The translations under genes and the position numbers were made by a program. This document shows positions 62,101 to 63,141 of a stretch of DNA of 64,000 bases, one piece after another. Source of the DNA: Ciona intestinalis (lineage: Eukaryota; Chordata; Ascidiacea; Phlebobranchia; Cionidae); the NCBI RefSeq assembly GCF_000224145.3, contig NW_004191362.1, forward strand, positions 1 to 64,000, read 5' to 3'. Position 1 is the first letter of the stretch. Each line of letters opens with the position of its first letter. The notes below the pieces were generated by a model. That model ran no database searches. It was not told where the DNA came from and saw nothing but the letters and a program-made list of their open reading frames with translations.

Positions 62101-63141
62101 ATTGTCCTTGATGGTTAGAGTGGTGAATGAATATTTCCCAGGTTCAGTTAACACACAATATTCTCCATCTATAAAAGTTCCAGTTCTACCATCTGATGAA
62201 AACACTACAGATTGTCCGCTGGACACCACGAGCTCAAATACATTGATGATCAAACCTGTAATAAGAAAATAAAAGTTATTGTAACATTTCTCTTGTGTAG
62301 ATAACATTGGCTTCATGTTAATTCAAAGCCTCAAATTGAAAGCTATAACTTTACATTTTAACCATTAAATGATTTGTTTTGTGTCGGGTTTATTAGCTTT
62401 TAATTGAATTGTTGGTTTTTGTATGACCTGCTAAGGCTTATTTACTGTTAAACAAAACATCTGCAATAGTTACTGAAAACTGACTAAAGGTCATTCAAGG
62501 TCGCACTTAATACCAATTTATAAAACATTAAATATTAACACTTACCAGAGAGTTTGTTATCTGGTCCTTGCAAGGATACAGTTGCTGGCAATCTCATCTC
62601 AGCTGCAGGGGCAAGCCAGAAGCTACAACTTAGCACAGAGTTTTGTTCGTTGTCTTCCAGGATCAACATTTGGCCATCTTGTAATTCAATCAGGGCTTCA
62701 GGCTCGCTGTACAATTTCTCAACCTGAAAAAATACAAGGTTTAAAATAGTCATGTATGCGGTAGGCTGATAAAATAGTTCACCAAGAAATATTGGGTTTA
62801 AAAACATTGACTTTGTATACGGTCTTACATCTAAATGCATAGATCTATACAATAGCTATTTTAGAAGTAGTTAATAGATTTACTTACTAATGGTTATAAA
62901 TATTACACAACATCTAAAACATCGAACATCGCCATTTAAACAACAAAATATATATGGCACATAATATGTTTTACCTCCAAGGTTAGATTCGTTCCCACCA
63001 TACGAAGATGGACAGAACTATAAACGTAAACATCGTTGAAGTTCATCTTAACAACATCATTGTTTCCCTCTGTTGTCTCATCGATTATTGTAAGTGGTTT
63101 TGTACCAACTGCATTTACTGTGGTGGCTTTAGCATCATTTT
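1109..63141 (-). CDS. Giant multidomain extracellular protein, 115 exons in window, 5' incomplete
   Basis: One gene fills the window. I placed 115 exons by GT-AG junctions (one GC-AG) and checked that the phase at every junction keeps one frame open. They total 27,215 nt: two leading bases, 9,070 codons and the TAA at 1109-1111. Domain order: twelve Gly-rich repeat units (residues 1-5,210), about fifty EGF-like repeats (to 7,097), a short unknown insert, EGF, VWD, LamG-like, Cys-rich, EGF, second VWD, second LamG-like, Gly/Ser linker, Cys-rich, two EGF, two F5/8C domains, short tail. No transmembrane segment is seen; abundant N-x-S/T sites and cysteines fit secretion. The start codon and signal peptide are outside the window. 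One gene rather than two is supported because exon 70 (25226-26913) carries the end of the Gly-rich part and the start of the EGF part in one unbroken frame. Role as a matrix or coat component is inference. Individual junctions could be off by a few bases. Confidence 0.9.
2354..3650 (-). CDS. Exons 110-112: discoidin (F5/8 type C) domain 1
   Basis: Exons: 3509-3650, 3185-3278, 2354-2600 (residues 8,725-8,885). Landmarks: CMEPLGLNCDIQAIHDDQIC, ASSEMPYG, AWIPREDDWEPWIQVSFYEK, TRITAIATQGA (the V-T-x-I-x-T-Q-G turn), SWVTSYSISTSYNGSYWSMY, TFEGNFD, IRLYPIEAHEKRALRFELYG and the closing Cys. These are the standard F5/8C features. The family binds phospholipid heads, glycans or collagen; which one here is unknown. 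Confidence 0.95.
2820..3030. repeat. 86-bp tandem repeat with 16-bp palindrome
   Basis: Two copies in the intron between exons 111 and 112. Each has a run of a/t, a piece like gccaaagtcgaaaaaattga, ccccaacgc and then the perfect palindrome atgataccggtatcat (2905-2920 and 2991-3006). Confidence 0.85.
3336..3490. repeat. Dispersed repeat, two diverged units
   Basis: Two copies (3336-3390, 3418-3486) of a block with gagacgagaaaaatagaata then atgtcccatyttccccaccc. A third copy lies at 39906-39975 in another intron (tttactaccaaatcggacga). No open frame. Confidence 0.75.
3777..3960 (-). mobile_element. SINE-like element, near full length
   Basis: gatgttctgtttcatacacc, tcgtgcccgcttacgagtta, tctgtatggctgacaattta, and the tRNA-like head with B-box-like ggggttcaatgctgc on the minus strand (3905-3955). 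Between exons 109 and 110. Confidence 0.75.
3982..4607 (-). CDS. Exons 108-109: two EGF domains of the classical type
   Basis: Exons: 4471-4607 and 3982-4089 (residues 8,644-8,724). First: DPCISNPCQNEGVCNNEDGT, YNCTCPCGWNGTNCEIQIG. Second: DECTVNLCQHGAQCVDEQCG, YHCVCTAGYAGFYCQT, whose DEC start suggests calcium-binding EGF. These differ from the tenascin-type repeats upstream (x-N-P-C-x-N-G/E-x-C pattern), so they came from a different EGF lineage. Phase 1 junctions on both sides. Confidence 0.92.
4165..4430. repeat. 39-bp minisatellite within a dispersed repeat
   Basis: About six units around ttgtcccattaccctaacac, 39 bp each, in the intron between exons 108 and 109. 39 = 13 codons, which explains the false plus-strand open frame with a 13-residue period. 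The leading part (cctatagtgaggcacacc, 4165-4182) belongs to a family also at 5400-5460, 41750-41965 and 42790-42960. Confidence 0.85.
4940..5161 (-). CDS. Exon 107: Cys-rich helical domain 2
   Basis: Residues 8,570-8,643. VFENNDTTWAEDACRTALGP, NPLCRDGMGDQQEVFMQSCM, NDVITYNDTNMAKVAADAYI, GVCR. It keeps the four-cysteine core of the exon 103 domain but not its C-terminal extension. It is followed directly by an EGF domain. Confidence 0.85.
5474..5705 (-). CDS. Exon 106: Gly/Ser-rich low-complexity linker
   Basis: Residues 8,492-8,569. After GPSFTISLGGG come about fifty residues of only Gly, Ser and one Ala (many GGSGSGGGG-type blocks), then GGSISISSGVTWTPSNAPVV and SPDSCNCE. On the plus strand it reads as Pro-rich noise. 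The ending GSGGSISISSGVTW matches GGSIxI strands of the N-terminal units, so the linker may be a decayed Gly-rich unit rather than random expansion. Donor GTAAGT at 5472-5473. Confidence 0.85.
5955..7446 (-). CDS. Exon 105: VWD domain 2 (degenerate) plus LamG-like domain 2
   Basis: 1,492 nt, residues 7,995-8,491. It starts SRTRRSASTQPKTKPPQP, a basic RTRR site and proline-rich loop inserted between the first VWD strands and the rest. Then IVVCLNGIKLGIHTPFPM, VFFINKNKVKIGVGLDKGMT, NIVRVNLQGTFFNVFITSD and GVGLSGTPDKNINNEIVDSK, which aligns with GLLGxCNGNxxND but lacks the cysteine. After an Asn/Ser/Thr-rich stretch with many N-glycosylation sites (NLTNSNTTMENSTLGNTT) comes the LamG-like domain: SLEFYFKLNGANSSGVFFSY, DIWLIYVTSSGGVYVGRR, a Gly/Ser-rich loop, GSIDEVHVWKRTFDKLGCIQ. 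The exon covers what exons 97-102 code in the first cassette. VWD 2 seems to have lost most disulfides. Confidence 0.87.
7783..8135 (-). CDS. Exon 104: EGF-like domains and start of VWD domain 2
   Basis: Residues 7,877-7,994. EGF part: CECFHGWFGSACQYQCPG, GVGVCDQVDGKCSCPVNYDQ, CTRCAHGYAGKDCSAYEIEV. VWD start: ASAYGFGEYITYDGLSYTLP followed by KTGEFSLVNSTDLGVYLRQ, equivalent to the HFSTFDGSLFNF...GDYVLYRS opening of VWD 1. In VWD 1 these two parts sit in separate exons (96 and 97); here they are fused. Confidence 0.88.
8253..8406 (-). mobile_element. SINE-like fragment
   Basis: cacggtgaggtaactcagtg, ccctttgtgggtgattttgt, caacttggacaacccattag. Between exons 103 and 104. Confidence 0.65.
8509..8973 (-). 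CDS. Exon 103: Cys-rich helical domain 1
   Basis: Residues 7,722-7,876. Pattern VCSDLIYSEAMRGTCGG..., ALYFYQSCKAECARTRD, AVAAYAEYCQATLCLKTW resembles the C8/VWD-linked Cys-rich region: (A)xxxC...C...QSC...D...A..AY...C. The same pattern is in exon 107 (DACRTAL, MQSCMNDV, VAADAYIGVCR), so I take the two as paralogous halves of the duplicated cassette. Further Cys pairs follow (CSTAPQ, LSQQCRILTSSCLSG). No catalytic motif is visible. Confidence 0.78.
9224..10290 (-). CDS. Exons 101-102: LamG-like (concanavalin-type jelly roll) domain 1
   Basis: Exons: 9799-10290 and 9224-9495 (residues 7,468-7,721). Expected strands are present: WSFSNYDITLEMDVKI, GSRCFDVLSYNRDADISLKL, FKIYLDSWYRVAMTWNKNDK, ISLGQWELPTRTSVAESIWI and NQVALWKSELTRDEIRNNMR. 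The W-Y-x-V-A-M-T-W and V-A-L-W-x-x-x-L-T-x-x-E pieces are typical of LamG-like/pentraxin-like modules. It ends ANLWKFTEG, matching SGLWFLDEGEG at the end of the second LamG-like domain (exon 105). Likely carbohydrate or protein binding; partner unknown. Confidence 0.85.
10626..12062 (-). CDS. Exons 97-100: von Willebrand factor type D (VWD) domain 1
   Basis: Exons: 11923-12062, 11472-11563, 11102-11269, 10626-10761 (residues 7,289-7,467, a normal VWD length). The start AHFSTFDGSLFNFRGSGDYV corresponds to the family's DPHFTTFDGxxYxFxGxGxY opening; then VPCDQEGHSCVSMIAINVGS, and the closing CSTASGLLGLCNNHTGNDFI, which matches the GLLGxCNxNxxNDF signature. The autocleavage GDPH motif of some VWD proteins is absent (SAAH instead). 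VWD domains act in disulfide-linked assembly of secreted proteins; that role here is inference. Confidence 0.9.
10856..11001 (+). mobile_element. SINE-like end fragments, antisense to the gene
   Basis: cgcccagaaagttacatttg, tggtaacttgtaagcgggca, cgaggtgtatgaaacagaac, acccgtgttttatgactgtc, gttgccccgccatgctagga, followed by a second truncated copy (gttacatatgtggtagcttg). Between exons 99 and 100. Confidence 0.72.
12423..12666 (-). CDS. Exon 96: EGF-like domains before the first VWD
   Basis: Residues 7,208-7,288. Two EGF-like units: GYCACLPGYWGSRCQNICPG and GHGTCVSSTGICECKERFRN / NCEQCIEGWIGSDCSVAASQ. It opens with IAGPYTDGANDPG directly after the unknown insert. The layout (EGF of tenascin type followed at once by a VWD domain) is repeated in exon 104, so this exon starts the first of two homologous cassettes. 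Confidence 0.9.
12994..13550 (-). CDS. Exons 94-95: unrecognised insert domain
   Basis: Exons: 13345-13550 and 12994-13117 (residues 7,098-7,207). The segment has only two cysteines (LLACTQ, TTECATD), an aromatic patch (YIWWGYENF), alternating hydrophobic strands (SHIVTVDYG, HFIIETNTETRT, FRQVVTFYPG) and an Asn/Ser/Thr-rich tail (LNNPNNNNPPNVASSNDSTT). It interrupts the EGF array just before the final EGF of the first VWD cassette. It looks like one small beta domain; I cannot assign a family. In-frame junctions on both sides support it as coding. Confidence 0.75.
13906..14665 (-). CDS. Exons 92-93: last EGF-like repeats of the long array
   Basis: Exons: 14565-14665 and 13906-14050 (residues 7,016-7,097). 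Exon 92: VPCFHGYGAESNDTQCICYN, GKWSGDTCN; exon 93: CQGGWDAPSCTTCHQDYIGD and GHCSIQCMAGRGAYRHP, ending NMIK. The donor of exon 92 is GTAAGT at 14563-14564; an apparent stop (AAT GTG TAA) just after it is intronic. Both exons are short and supported mainly by phase and by Cys spacing. Confidence 0.83.
15002..17496 (-). CDS. Exons 86-91: EGF-like repeats
   Basis: Exons: 17320-17496, 16893-17054, 16604-16765, 15988-16209, 15448-15624, 15002-15150 (residues 6,666-7,015). Almost every intron here is phase 1, the usual phase for shuffled EGF domains. Blocks: CDHGWKGSGCHVPDCPGEID, GWFGDACEKSCVFGTPSNEV, CVCDSCHTGVACNVECSGYG, CYSGWKGTGCSTPDCPGAPD, CVNCTGGYIGGSCNIPCIHG, CSPGFGGNDCSELICPGEPY, CVCDHGFDGDACERCRSRYT. 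Exon 90's end (AACAGAG/GTGAAA) was set by frame into exon 91. Confidence 0.91.
17176..17285 (-). mobile_element. SINE-like body fragment
   Basis: tctgtatggctgacaatttg, gacaacctattagtaaccac, ttggttgaagcaattgccgt, taagtgccttgtccaagaac. Between exons 86 and 87. Confidence 0.72.
17793..19744 (-). CDS. Exons 82-85: EGF-like repeats
   Basis: Exons: 19494-19744, 18860-19358, 18473-18646, 17793-18050 (residues 6,272-6,665). Blocks: CNAPYMGDSCELTCYHGTAQ, CQCDPCYAGSDCNLLCN, GWRGNSCDIPGCPGYDRDCT, CSEGWSGVGCHVPDCPGDPD, CSCAPCYSGHACNILCSNIG, CNPGWTGTGCHIPKCLDDCN, CRNCNDGWMGTSCEVPCAFG, CQCDACYHGVSCDTMCGGNG. Exon 84 has a GTGATT donor (18471-18472), weak but demanded by phase: the leftover G joins CT of exon 85 to give Ala. 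Confidence 0.9.
18735..18848 (-). mobile_element. SINE-like 3' end fragment
   Basis: cacatgacggggcaatgaca, gtcattataacacgggtgtt, gtttcatacaccttgtgcct, gtatgtaattttgtgggtaa. Twelve bases from the donor of exon 83. Confidence 0.72.
19835..20110 (-). mobile_element. SINE-like fragments
   Basis: tcatttaccctatgcctgct, ggtgtatggttgacaatttg, gacaactcattagtaactat, then a second partial body (gtatggctgccaacttggaa, tgatcactgagttggatcaa). Between exons 81 and 82. Confidence 0.65.
20126..22326 (-). CDS. Exons 77-81: EGF-like repeats
   Basis: Exons: 22090-22326, 21706-21865, 21224-21392, 20757-20881, 20126-20338 (residues 5,971-6,271). Blocks: CTCDEGYSGPGCSDPDCPGE, CVDCLDGWYGPACGIRCVNG, CICHPCYSGLDCDIECSNNG, CFPGWTGEDCGTPSCPDECN, CVCDPCYSGVGCNSICSG, CECSPGWKGVACHVPDCGG. 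Exon 77 has a 28-residue non-Cys insert (YYLSMPDQLDIGQMVVRLVT) inside one EGF loop. Such inserts recur at the same position of the cycle (exon 70 GLQVKSEFSLLGRLLWSP, exon 82 SLLNGAPTSANTLYQYVEP, exon 83 PLPPNDDGISVLNLPPV). Confidence 0.92.
20941..21142 (+). mobile_element. tRNA-derived SINE-like element, near full length
   Basis: Starts with tagcacagtgg (a good A-box match) and runs through gaggataccagttcc, cctgcctcaaaaaacttaat, atgagttgcctaactgtcag, aatcacccagaaagttacat and gtatgaaacc. Opposite in orientation to the gene. The tRNA-like head plus unrelated body fits a composite SINE; Ciona is known to carry such families, though I cannot name this one with certainty. Confidence 0.75.
22596..25007 (-). 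CDS. Exons 71-76: EGF-like repeats
   Basis: Exons: 24857-25007, 24337-24456, 24051-24172, 23729-23918, 23149-23390, 22596-22769 (residues 5,638-5,970). Typical blocks: GNCACEPGWAGVGCNSECSG, CDPGWRGIGCQYPDCPG, CVNCHSDWMGIDCGSPCLHG, CVCEPGWAGVGCNSECSGHG, CRPGWIGIGCERTDCPGEPD, CVDCSSGWMGDGCNEPCVNG, CYAGVGCNSECSGNGRCSND. Exons 71 and 74 are near copies (both start in phase 0 with a (D/E)PxNSGNC block), so they mark an internal duplication. Exon 73's donor GTTGGT is followed 28 bp on by a duplicated copy of the same exon end (see findings). Confidence 0.92.
24495..24665 (-). mobile_element. Two tandem SINE-like end fragments
   Basis: Two copies of the same end in the same orientation: ctataacacagctgttcggt...cacctcatgtccacttatga, then tattctcgcgtggtggggca...cacgtgtgctttgtttaatg. 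Between exons 71 and 72. Confidence 0.65.
25226..26913 (-). CDS. Exon 70: Gly-rich to EGF transition exon
   Basis: At 1,688 nt this is the longest exon (residues 5,075-5,637). Its first 135 or so codons finish Gly-rich unit 12: ALIDGNVNANGQ, SYAGGGSGGSITLQNYWFEG, GGGGGGGRIKT, PGSAGTVCPLSS. The frame then runs unbroken into EGF-like repeats from HSCGCNAEVDTQGADAVGRD. About fifteen follow, with DCNGNGKCNILGECECDACY, GWRGDTCEVPGCPGYDGLDC and CPGEPDCFNRGTC as typical blocks. Cysteine spacing C-x(3-5)-C-x(4-8)-C-x-C-x(8)-C is the tenascin/teneurin style. Intron-free coding of so many EGF units contrasts with the next exons, which hold one or two each. Confidence 0.93.
27207..27908 (-). CDS. Exons 68-69: start of Gly-rich repeat unit 12
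   Basis: Exons: 27690-27908, 27207-27301 (residues 4,970-5,074). Exon 68 carries the polar lead-in LEYNSRLKIQDSLKVNAQKL (matching KYGGQL/QYNSKL segments that precede the glycine starts in other units) followed by GPGGGRTCYCSGGTGGG and GAGHGGRGGSADG. Exon 69 has YDSQCFPTIIGSGGG and SSGSGGSG. Cysteines replace residues that are not Cys in units 6-10. The unit is completed at the start of exon 70. Confidence 0.84.
28205..30842 (-). CDS. Exons 63-67: Gly-rich repeat unit 11 with furin-like site
   Basis: Exons: 30645-30842, 30234-30415, 29542-29821, 28939-29281, 28205-28531 (residues 4,527-4,969). Order: SGHTGGSLAQSGGCGSRGCA, DSIFNPTSPGVGGAG, GGSGGGHIRLIVGDKLLVDG, GAGTGGSIHITSP, SGGGSGGRIALHLSF, SPGTVFIEEVVSLN and then a unit-specific loop ending SRKKRDLS, a good furin-type RKKR site (codons 29552-29563). 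Exon 66 resumes with WFNNNEAADQGLHSS and QVTGDATGVVYVQANQKLYV (GD signature); exon 67 has ISIYLNARLE and a pair of cysteines (NCTGG, EACVV). The loop replaces the usual YEFDE segment. Confidence 0.86.
31270..33789 (-). CDS. Exons 58-62: Gly-rich repeat unit 10
   Basis: Exons: 33641-33789, 32734-33321, 32404-32537, 31749-31905, 31270-31507 (residues 4,105-4,526). Exon 58 begins DIATSNSMNETHDTSA and has YGSVFTPVAKGSGGSGSYAG; exon 59 (588 nt) fuses what are three or four exons in units 7-9: SGGSGGSILIETTNFTGHG, GGGGGGGRVGIHVRHQNNYG, GSAGTIYKYESRRGPQYREL, MIMEEGTINYEFDEIQLHGT. Exon 60 has ELTGDKQGIIAIRGQQILYV; exon 61 GEVVLPTTVILRNRVTRLAG; exon 62 ends the unit with LLFGKLFLNNRAQLIARFPT and SFDASNFIIESG. 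Exon fusion here points to intron loss or to an older intron-poor copy. Confidence 0.86.
31535..31650 (-). mobile_element. SINE-like 3' end fragment
   Basis: Close to the family consensus: tttatcctcgcatggagggg, caatgacagtcgttataaca, cggttgttctgtttcataca, cctcatgcccgcttacaagt. Between exons 61 and 62. Confidence 0.75.
33494..33556 (-). other. tRNA-like fragment
   Basis: On the minus strand: ggctggtcgtctcagtggtt, aaagtgggcctctagactag, aggttcttggattgaggccc. A-box (ctcagtggtt) and a B-box-like piece are present, but there is no 3' acceptor-stem partner. More likely the head of a SINE or a tRNA pseudogene than a working tRNA. Confidence 0.35.
33999..37519 (-). CDS. Exons 51-57: Gly-rich repeat unit 9
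   Basis: Exons: 37409-37519, 36908-37093, 36391-36478, 35659-35901, 35200-35455, 34737-34869, 33999-34424 (residues 3,624-4,104). Order: GLGASHGGQGGGMYRDN, YDSIFHPVLPGSGGG, GGGSGGSVVIKTFNMTGHG, GGGGAGGRIAIHCE, NMRPPQYRILKYNPG, VLMEHVDTTVYEVEEMYLTG (FDE variant), VHKFIGDSTGKMHLRHNQVL, TEAPCSFLIDATAEIELPTE, GTMTGVHSLYIEGGAQVHFT, VTSRGNFSVSEVDVKYNGMI and a closing GPGAGRYLGRSGATGASHAG. Close to unit 8 in sequence, suggesting a recent common duplication. Confidence 0.87.
34585..34690 (-). mobile_element. SINE-like 3' end fragment
   Basis: cttatcctcatatggtgtag, gtgctacaacacaggtgttt, tgtttcatacatctcttata, taagctaccatgtatgtggc. Between exons 56 and 57. Confidence 0.68.
34926..35185. mobile_element. 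Two SINE-like fragments in opposite orientation
   Basis: 34926-35010 (cacatggtaactcataagtg, ggcacaaggtgtataaaaca) is antisense to the gene; 35035-35185 (tctgactgataatttcgaca, acccatccgtgaccactggg) is in the sense orientation. Nested or adjacent insertions between exons 55 and 56. Confidence 0.65.
37725..37935 (-). mobile_element. SINE-like element
   Basis: gcatggcagggcaatgtatg, gtagttttgttggtgattgt, tctgtatggctgaccattcg, gacaacccattagtgaccac, tgggttggagcaattaccaa. Between exons 50 and 51. Confidence 0.72.
38013..41170 (-). CDS. Exons 44-50: Gly-rich repeat unit 8
   Basis: Exons: 40979-41170, 40444-40611, 40032-40196, 39394-39641, 39020-39229, 38428-38700, 38013-38154 (residues 3,158-3,623). 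Order: GSGGGHGGQGGGPSPN, YDSIYTPTQLGSGGGNAG, GGGSGGSILIETTNITGHG, GGAGGRIAVKCRWRYQYGG, QYRELKYNPSKNQTYLKVDH, NTFYYEFDEAELTGYARLIF, LFYGDRTGLLHLYGGQRLFV, TIAPCSFFIEAGSEIILPQE, GRISGVHKLYVSRGGDVEFH, TKPGNFSFSWFHVKTDGTVE and VKYGGQLYMNIGEIICSHAR. Exon 48 ends with a GC donor (AG/GCAAGT; GC at 39018-39019). Exon 49 acceptor and frame confirm this choice. Confidence 0.87.
39906..39975. repeat. Dispersed repeat, third copy of the 3336-3490 family
   Basis: tttactaccaaatcggacga, aaacagaatgaaaagatgtc and ccatctttccccaccctatt match 3418-3486 closely. Intron between exons 46 and 47. Confidence 0.75.
41469..44947 (-). CDS. Exons 36-43: Gly-rich repeat unit 7
   Basis: Exons: 44830-44947, 44409-44565, 43956-44060, 43566-43764, 43031-43195, 42559-42693, 42144-42312, 41469-41658 (residues 2,745-3,157). 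The cleanest copy of the unit: GLGAGHGGYGGSLKV, YGSLYTPTHLGSGGGNGN, GGGSGGSVMIRTLNF, GHGEVRVNGGNGAGNGHGG, AGGRIAVRAAWKYDFPG, PGAAGTVYVEETARGPQYSK, LEYEFDEARITRHANIRFFH, VHKFLGDQTGKIHIRREQQL, FVEYLQNPSNETNAPCSFRF, GAELIMPSRSRLLGTRSWIE and VTNPGEFGFSSIIIM. One element per exon, so exon borders follow the repeat sub-structure. Confidence 0.87.
41750..41965. repeat. Dispersed repeat, two tandem units of about 85 bp
   Basis: Units with ttggcccattaccacaacat, tgtatatgcacattctattc and gaggtcctacagtaaggcac. Related copies: 4165-4200, 5400-5460 and 42790-42960 (the last two inverted). Intronic; no coding sense. Confidence 0.8.
42790..42960. repeat. Dispersed repeat, inverted copy of the 41750-41965 family
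   Basis: Contains gtgcctcattgtaggtctgt, aggacctcacccatatagaa and taatgggccaactcg, the reverse complement of the 41750-41965 family. It lies in the intron between exons 40 and 41. Confidence 0.75.
45338..48727 (-). CDS. Exons 27-35: Gly-rich repeat unit 6
   Basis: Exons: 48575-48727, 48134-48272, 47793-47919, 47410-47506, 47030-47217, 46771-46879, 46300-46439, 45841-45921, 45338-45550 (residues 2,330-2,744). This unit shows the intron-rich form best: GIGGGHGGYGGGRND, YGSFRRPQLYGSGGGGSQ, GGRGGGCIHLNVIQ, HGGGSAGSVLITTG, GHGYITANGGNGHGHGGGGS, GGRVSVHSS, GGSGTVFNIGQN, VTIHKFLGDRTGLVHLQENQ, INVELVLPPR-like IDVNAELVLPPR, VTQPGNLSFALIEIHR and GNLLMDGTGNAPEQGLGGGR. Several of these exons are under 130 nt and would be missed by simple ORF search; phase continuity supports each. 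Confidence 0.83.
46510..46730 (-). mobile_element. SINE-like element, diverged
   Basis: tatctttatgcggtagggca, gggttttgcccaagaataca, aatgatagcagcattgagct, tggtaccctctggttactag. Between exons 32 and 33. Confidence 0.62.
48295..48540 (-). mobile_element. SINE-like element, both ends present
   Basis: Far end gtcaatgacagtcgttttaa and tgatacacctcgcgctcgct; tRNA-like head on the minus strand caaagtggttagcgtgtatg ... gtatgggttcaagc (48495-48540). The body is shortened. Between exons 27 and 28. Confidence 0.7.
48749..48829. repeat. 56-bp tandem duplication in an intron
   Basis: The 25-bp sequence beginning acagaaaacagtttttgtgt occurs at 48749-48773 and 48805-48829. Intron between exons 26 and 27, just 5' of the acceptor region of exon 27. 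Confidence 0.8.
49047..51973 (-). CDS. Exons 21-26: Gly-rich repeat unit 5
   Basis: Exons: 51717-51973, 51185-51415, 50603-50838, 50097-50380, 49665-49876, 49047-49258 (residues 1,852-2,329). Exon 21 ends unit 4 and opens unit 5 at GAGASYATVGGAGNGG. Then YDSLYEPTMGGSRGG, GGGSGGAIWVTTG, GHGKMDVTGGKGSGGGAGGR, IALHASV, FAFDEVSLWREVKF (FDE segment), NIRGDGTSLFFIQEGQTFYV (GD signature followed by the Q(x)LYVE segment), and LNFHVLEHGSLVLSADT. The donor of exon 22 is GTGGGT at 51183-51184, placed by the need for phase 1 into exon 23. Exon 26 uses GTTGGT. Confidence 0.85.
49335..49625 (-). mobile_element. tRNA-derived SINE-like element, full length
   Basis: Read on the minus strand: tRNA-like head with A-box tagcacagtgg and B-box-like ggttcaaagc (49565-49621), then the shared body (cacttaattaactataactg, gttgttcaagatggcaattg) to the far end. 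It lies between exons 25 and 26 in the sense orientation of the gene. Confidence 0.78.
50870..51120 (-). mobile_element. SINE-like element
   Basis: caggtgtcttgagcaccatg, acaagttaccacatatgtaa, cttagtgggtgattgttttt, gacaatttggacaacccatt, agtgaccacttgcc; the head region is degraded. Between exons 22 and 23. Confidence 0.7.
52278..54395 (-). CDS. Exons 16-20: Gly-rich repeat unit 4
   Basis: Exons: 54219-54395, 53693-53877, 53138-53457, 52694-52851, 52278-52431 (residues 1,521-1,851). Hallmarks in order: GGYGSNGGYTGDQ, GTLYLPRSRGGGGS, NGNGGGSGGAILIVAHHISG, GHGILSSVGGAGG, GGSGGRIALYTN, GGSGGSSTCQTC (an extra Cys pair), GAPGSVYTHQR, LSGDLSGLVHIM (GDxSG signature), and GELIGVHHLRIAATRLVDIG. The unit is shorter than average and its YEFDE segment is barely recognisable (LLIIDGAGRSWSNNYYVLDE). 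Confidence 0.85.
54666..57925 (-). CDS. Exons 11-15: Gly-rich repeat unit 3
   Basis: Exons: 57344-57925, 56767-57014, 56234-56366, 55120-55862, 54666-54865 (residues 886-1,520). Exon 11 closes unit 2 (VNFEVEFNGVLVLATH) and opens unit 3 (GEGGGHGSVGGSRY). Exon 12 carries GGLGGGFISMQIGSEFVLDG and GGSGGAGGSINIRAR; exon 13 GYGEVTANGG and GGGSGGRVAFNIS; exon 14 GGPGSVFVYRIRNQ, a FDF variant of the FDE segment, IRGDKSGLVRA and GGELILPTR. The donor of exon 14 is GTTGGT at 55118-55119, chosen over the GTAAGG five bases away because only it keeps the frame into exon 15. Exon 11's acceptor lies beside a small insertion (see findings). Confidence 0.85.
57125..57300. mobile_element. Two SINE-like fragments, opposed
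   Basis: 57130-57215 is sense to the gene (cgcatgcaacttagtgaggg, gacagg-like body), 57222-57296 antisense (cgtggtaactcgtaagtggg, cagaacacccgtgttataac). Between exons 11 and 12. Confidence 0.6.
57931..58042. mobile_element. Small insertion flanked by an 18-bp direct repeat at a splice acceptor
   Basis: The 18-mer acatgtatgacacctggt occurs at 57913-57930 (across the acceptor of exon 11) and again at 58043-58060. Between them is about 112 bp; 57979-58040 matches another intron copy at 56578-56638 (acattgtttacaaactatgt, gaagtcgctaacaata). This is what a target-site duplication around a short retroposed element would look like. Confidence 0.6.
58108..59466 (-). CDS. Exons 9-10: Gly-rich repeat unit 2
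   Basis: Exons: 58638-59466 (829 nt, one of the longest) and 58108-58398 (residues 512-885). Exon 9 holds the tail of unit 1 and the head of unit 2 without an intron: GGAHASLGGGWYSTQ, then NNGAGAGSGGSIWIKASGSF and GHGRVSANGGS and GSGSGGRIAIHSP. Exon 10 continues with GLAGGPGSVFIADTTTDYKT, a degenerate FDE segment (GFTIEELHL) and LIGDGSG, the GD(x)(S/T)G signature found in most units. Extra cysteines here (RTCNAM, QAFCF, DTCLR, RTRCG-type) set this unit apart. Confidence 0.85.
59688..61316 (-). CDS. Exons 5-8: Gly-rich repeat unit 1
   Basis: Exons: 61118-61316, 60550-60733, 60105-60334, 59688-59906 (residues 235-511). It opens with GYGAGHAGYGGYNP and continues through GSGGGNSTTGSGGSGGG, NSGGGSGGGVYVKVGRVTGH and GGSGGKVSIQT, the alternation of Gly clusters and short beta strands that marks every unit. 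Exons 7-8 are the less glycine-rich half (TYHIDVLHIL, VTVESTNADVYIQEVKAVSG). Exon 5 uses donor GTAGAA. No enzyme motif is visible. The Gly-rich pattern resembles that of plant glycine-rich surface proteins, but the similarity is only at the level of pattern. Confidence 0.85.
61395..61530 (-). mobile_element. SINE-like body fragment
   Basis: gcaactttgggtgtgattaa, ttggacaacactttagtgac, cactgggttggagcaatcgc, cgttaagtgtcctgcccaac: the middle part of the same family. Between exons 4 and 5. Confidence 0.7.
61589..63141 (-). CDS. Exons 1-4: tail of a Gly-rich repeat unit
   Basis: Exons: 62975-63141, 62546-62723, 62043-62255, 61589-61734 (residues 1-234). The first exon begins in mid-codon, so at least one exon lies upstream. 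The segment is the non-glycine half of a repeat unit: a beta-rich stretch with LTLE then VEKLYSEPEALIELQDGQ, a cysteine segment (LSCSFWLAPAAEMRLP) that matches APCSFFIEAGSEIILP-like segments in later units, then TEPGKYSFTTLTIKDNAYV, which matches the PGNFSF segments downstream. It ends with GGYKAQRGPGQGLQ leading into the next GHGGYGG start. Function unknown; predicted part of a solenoid. Confidence 0.85.
61790..61990 (-). mobile_element. SINE-like copies, partial, with tRNA-like head
   Basis: The head on the minus strand reads cctagtgttggggcattcac ... ggtatcgggttcaagactca, with a good B-box (gggttcaag). A second partial body lies at 61820-61880. Same orientation as the gene, between exons 3 and 4. 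Confidence 0.65.
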
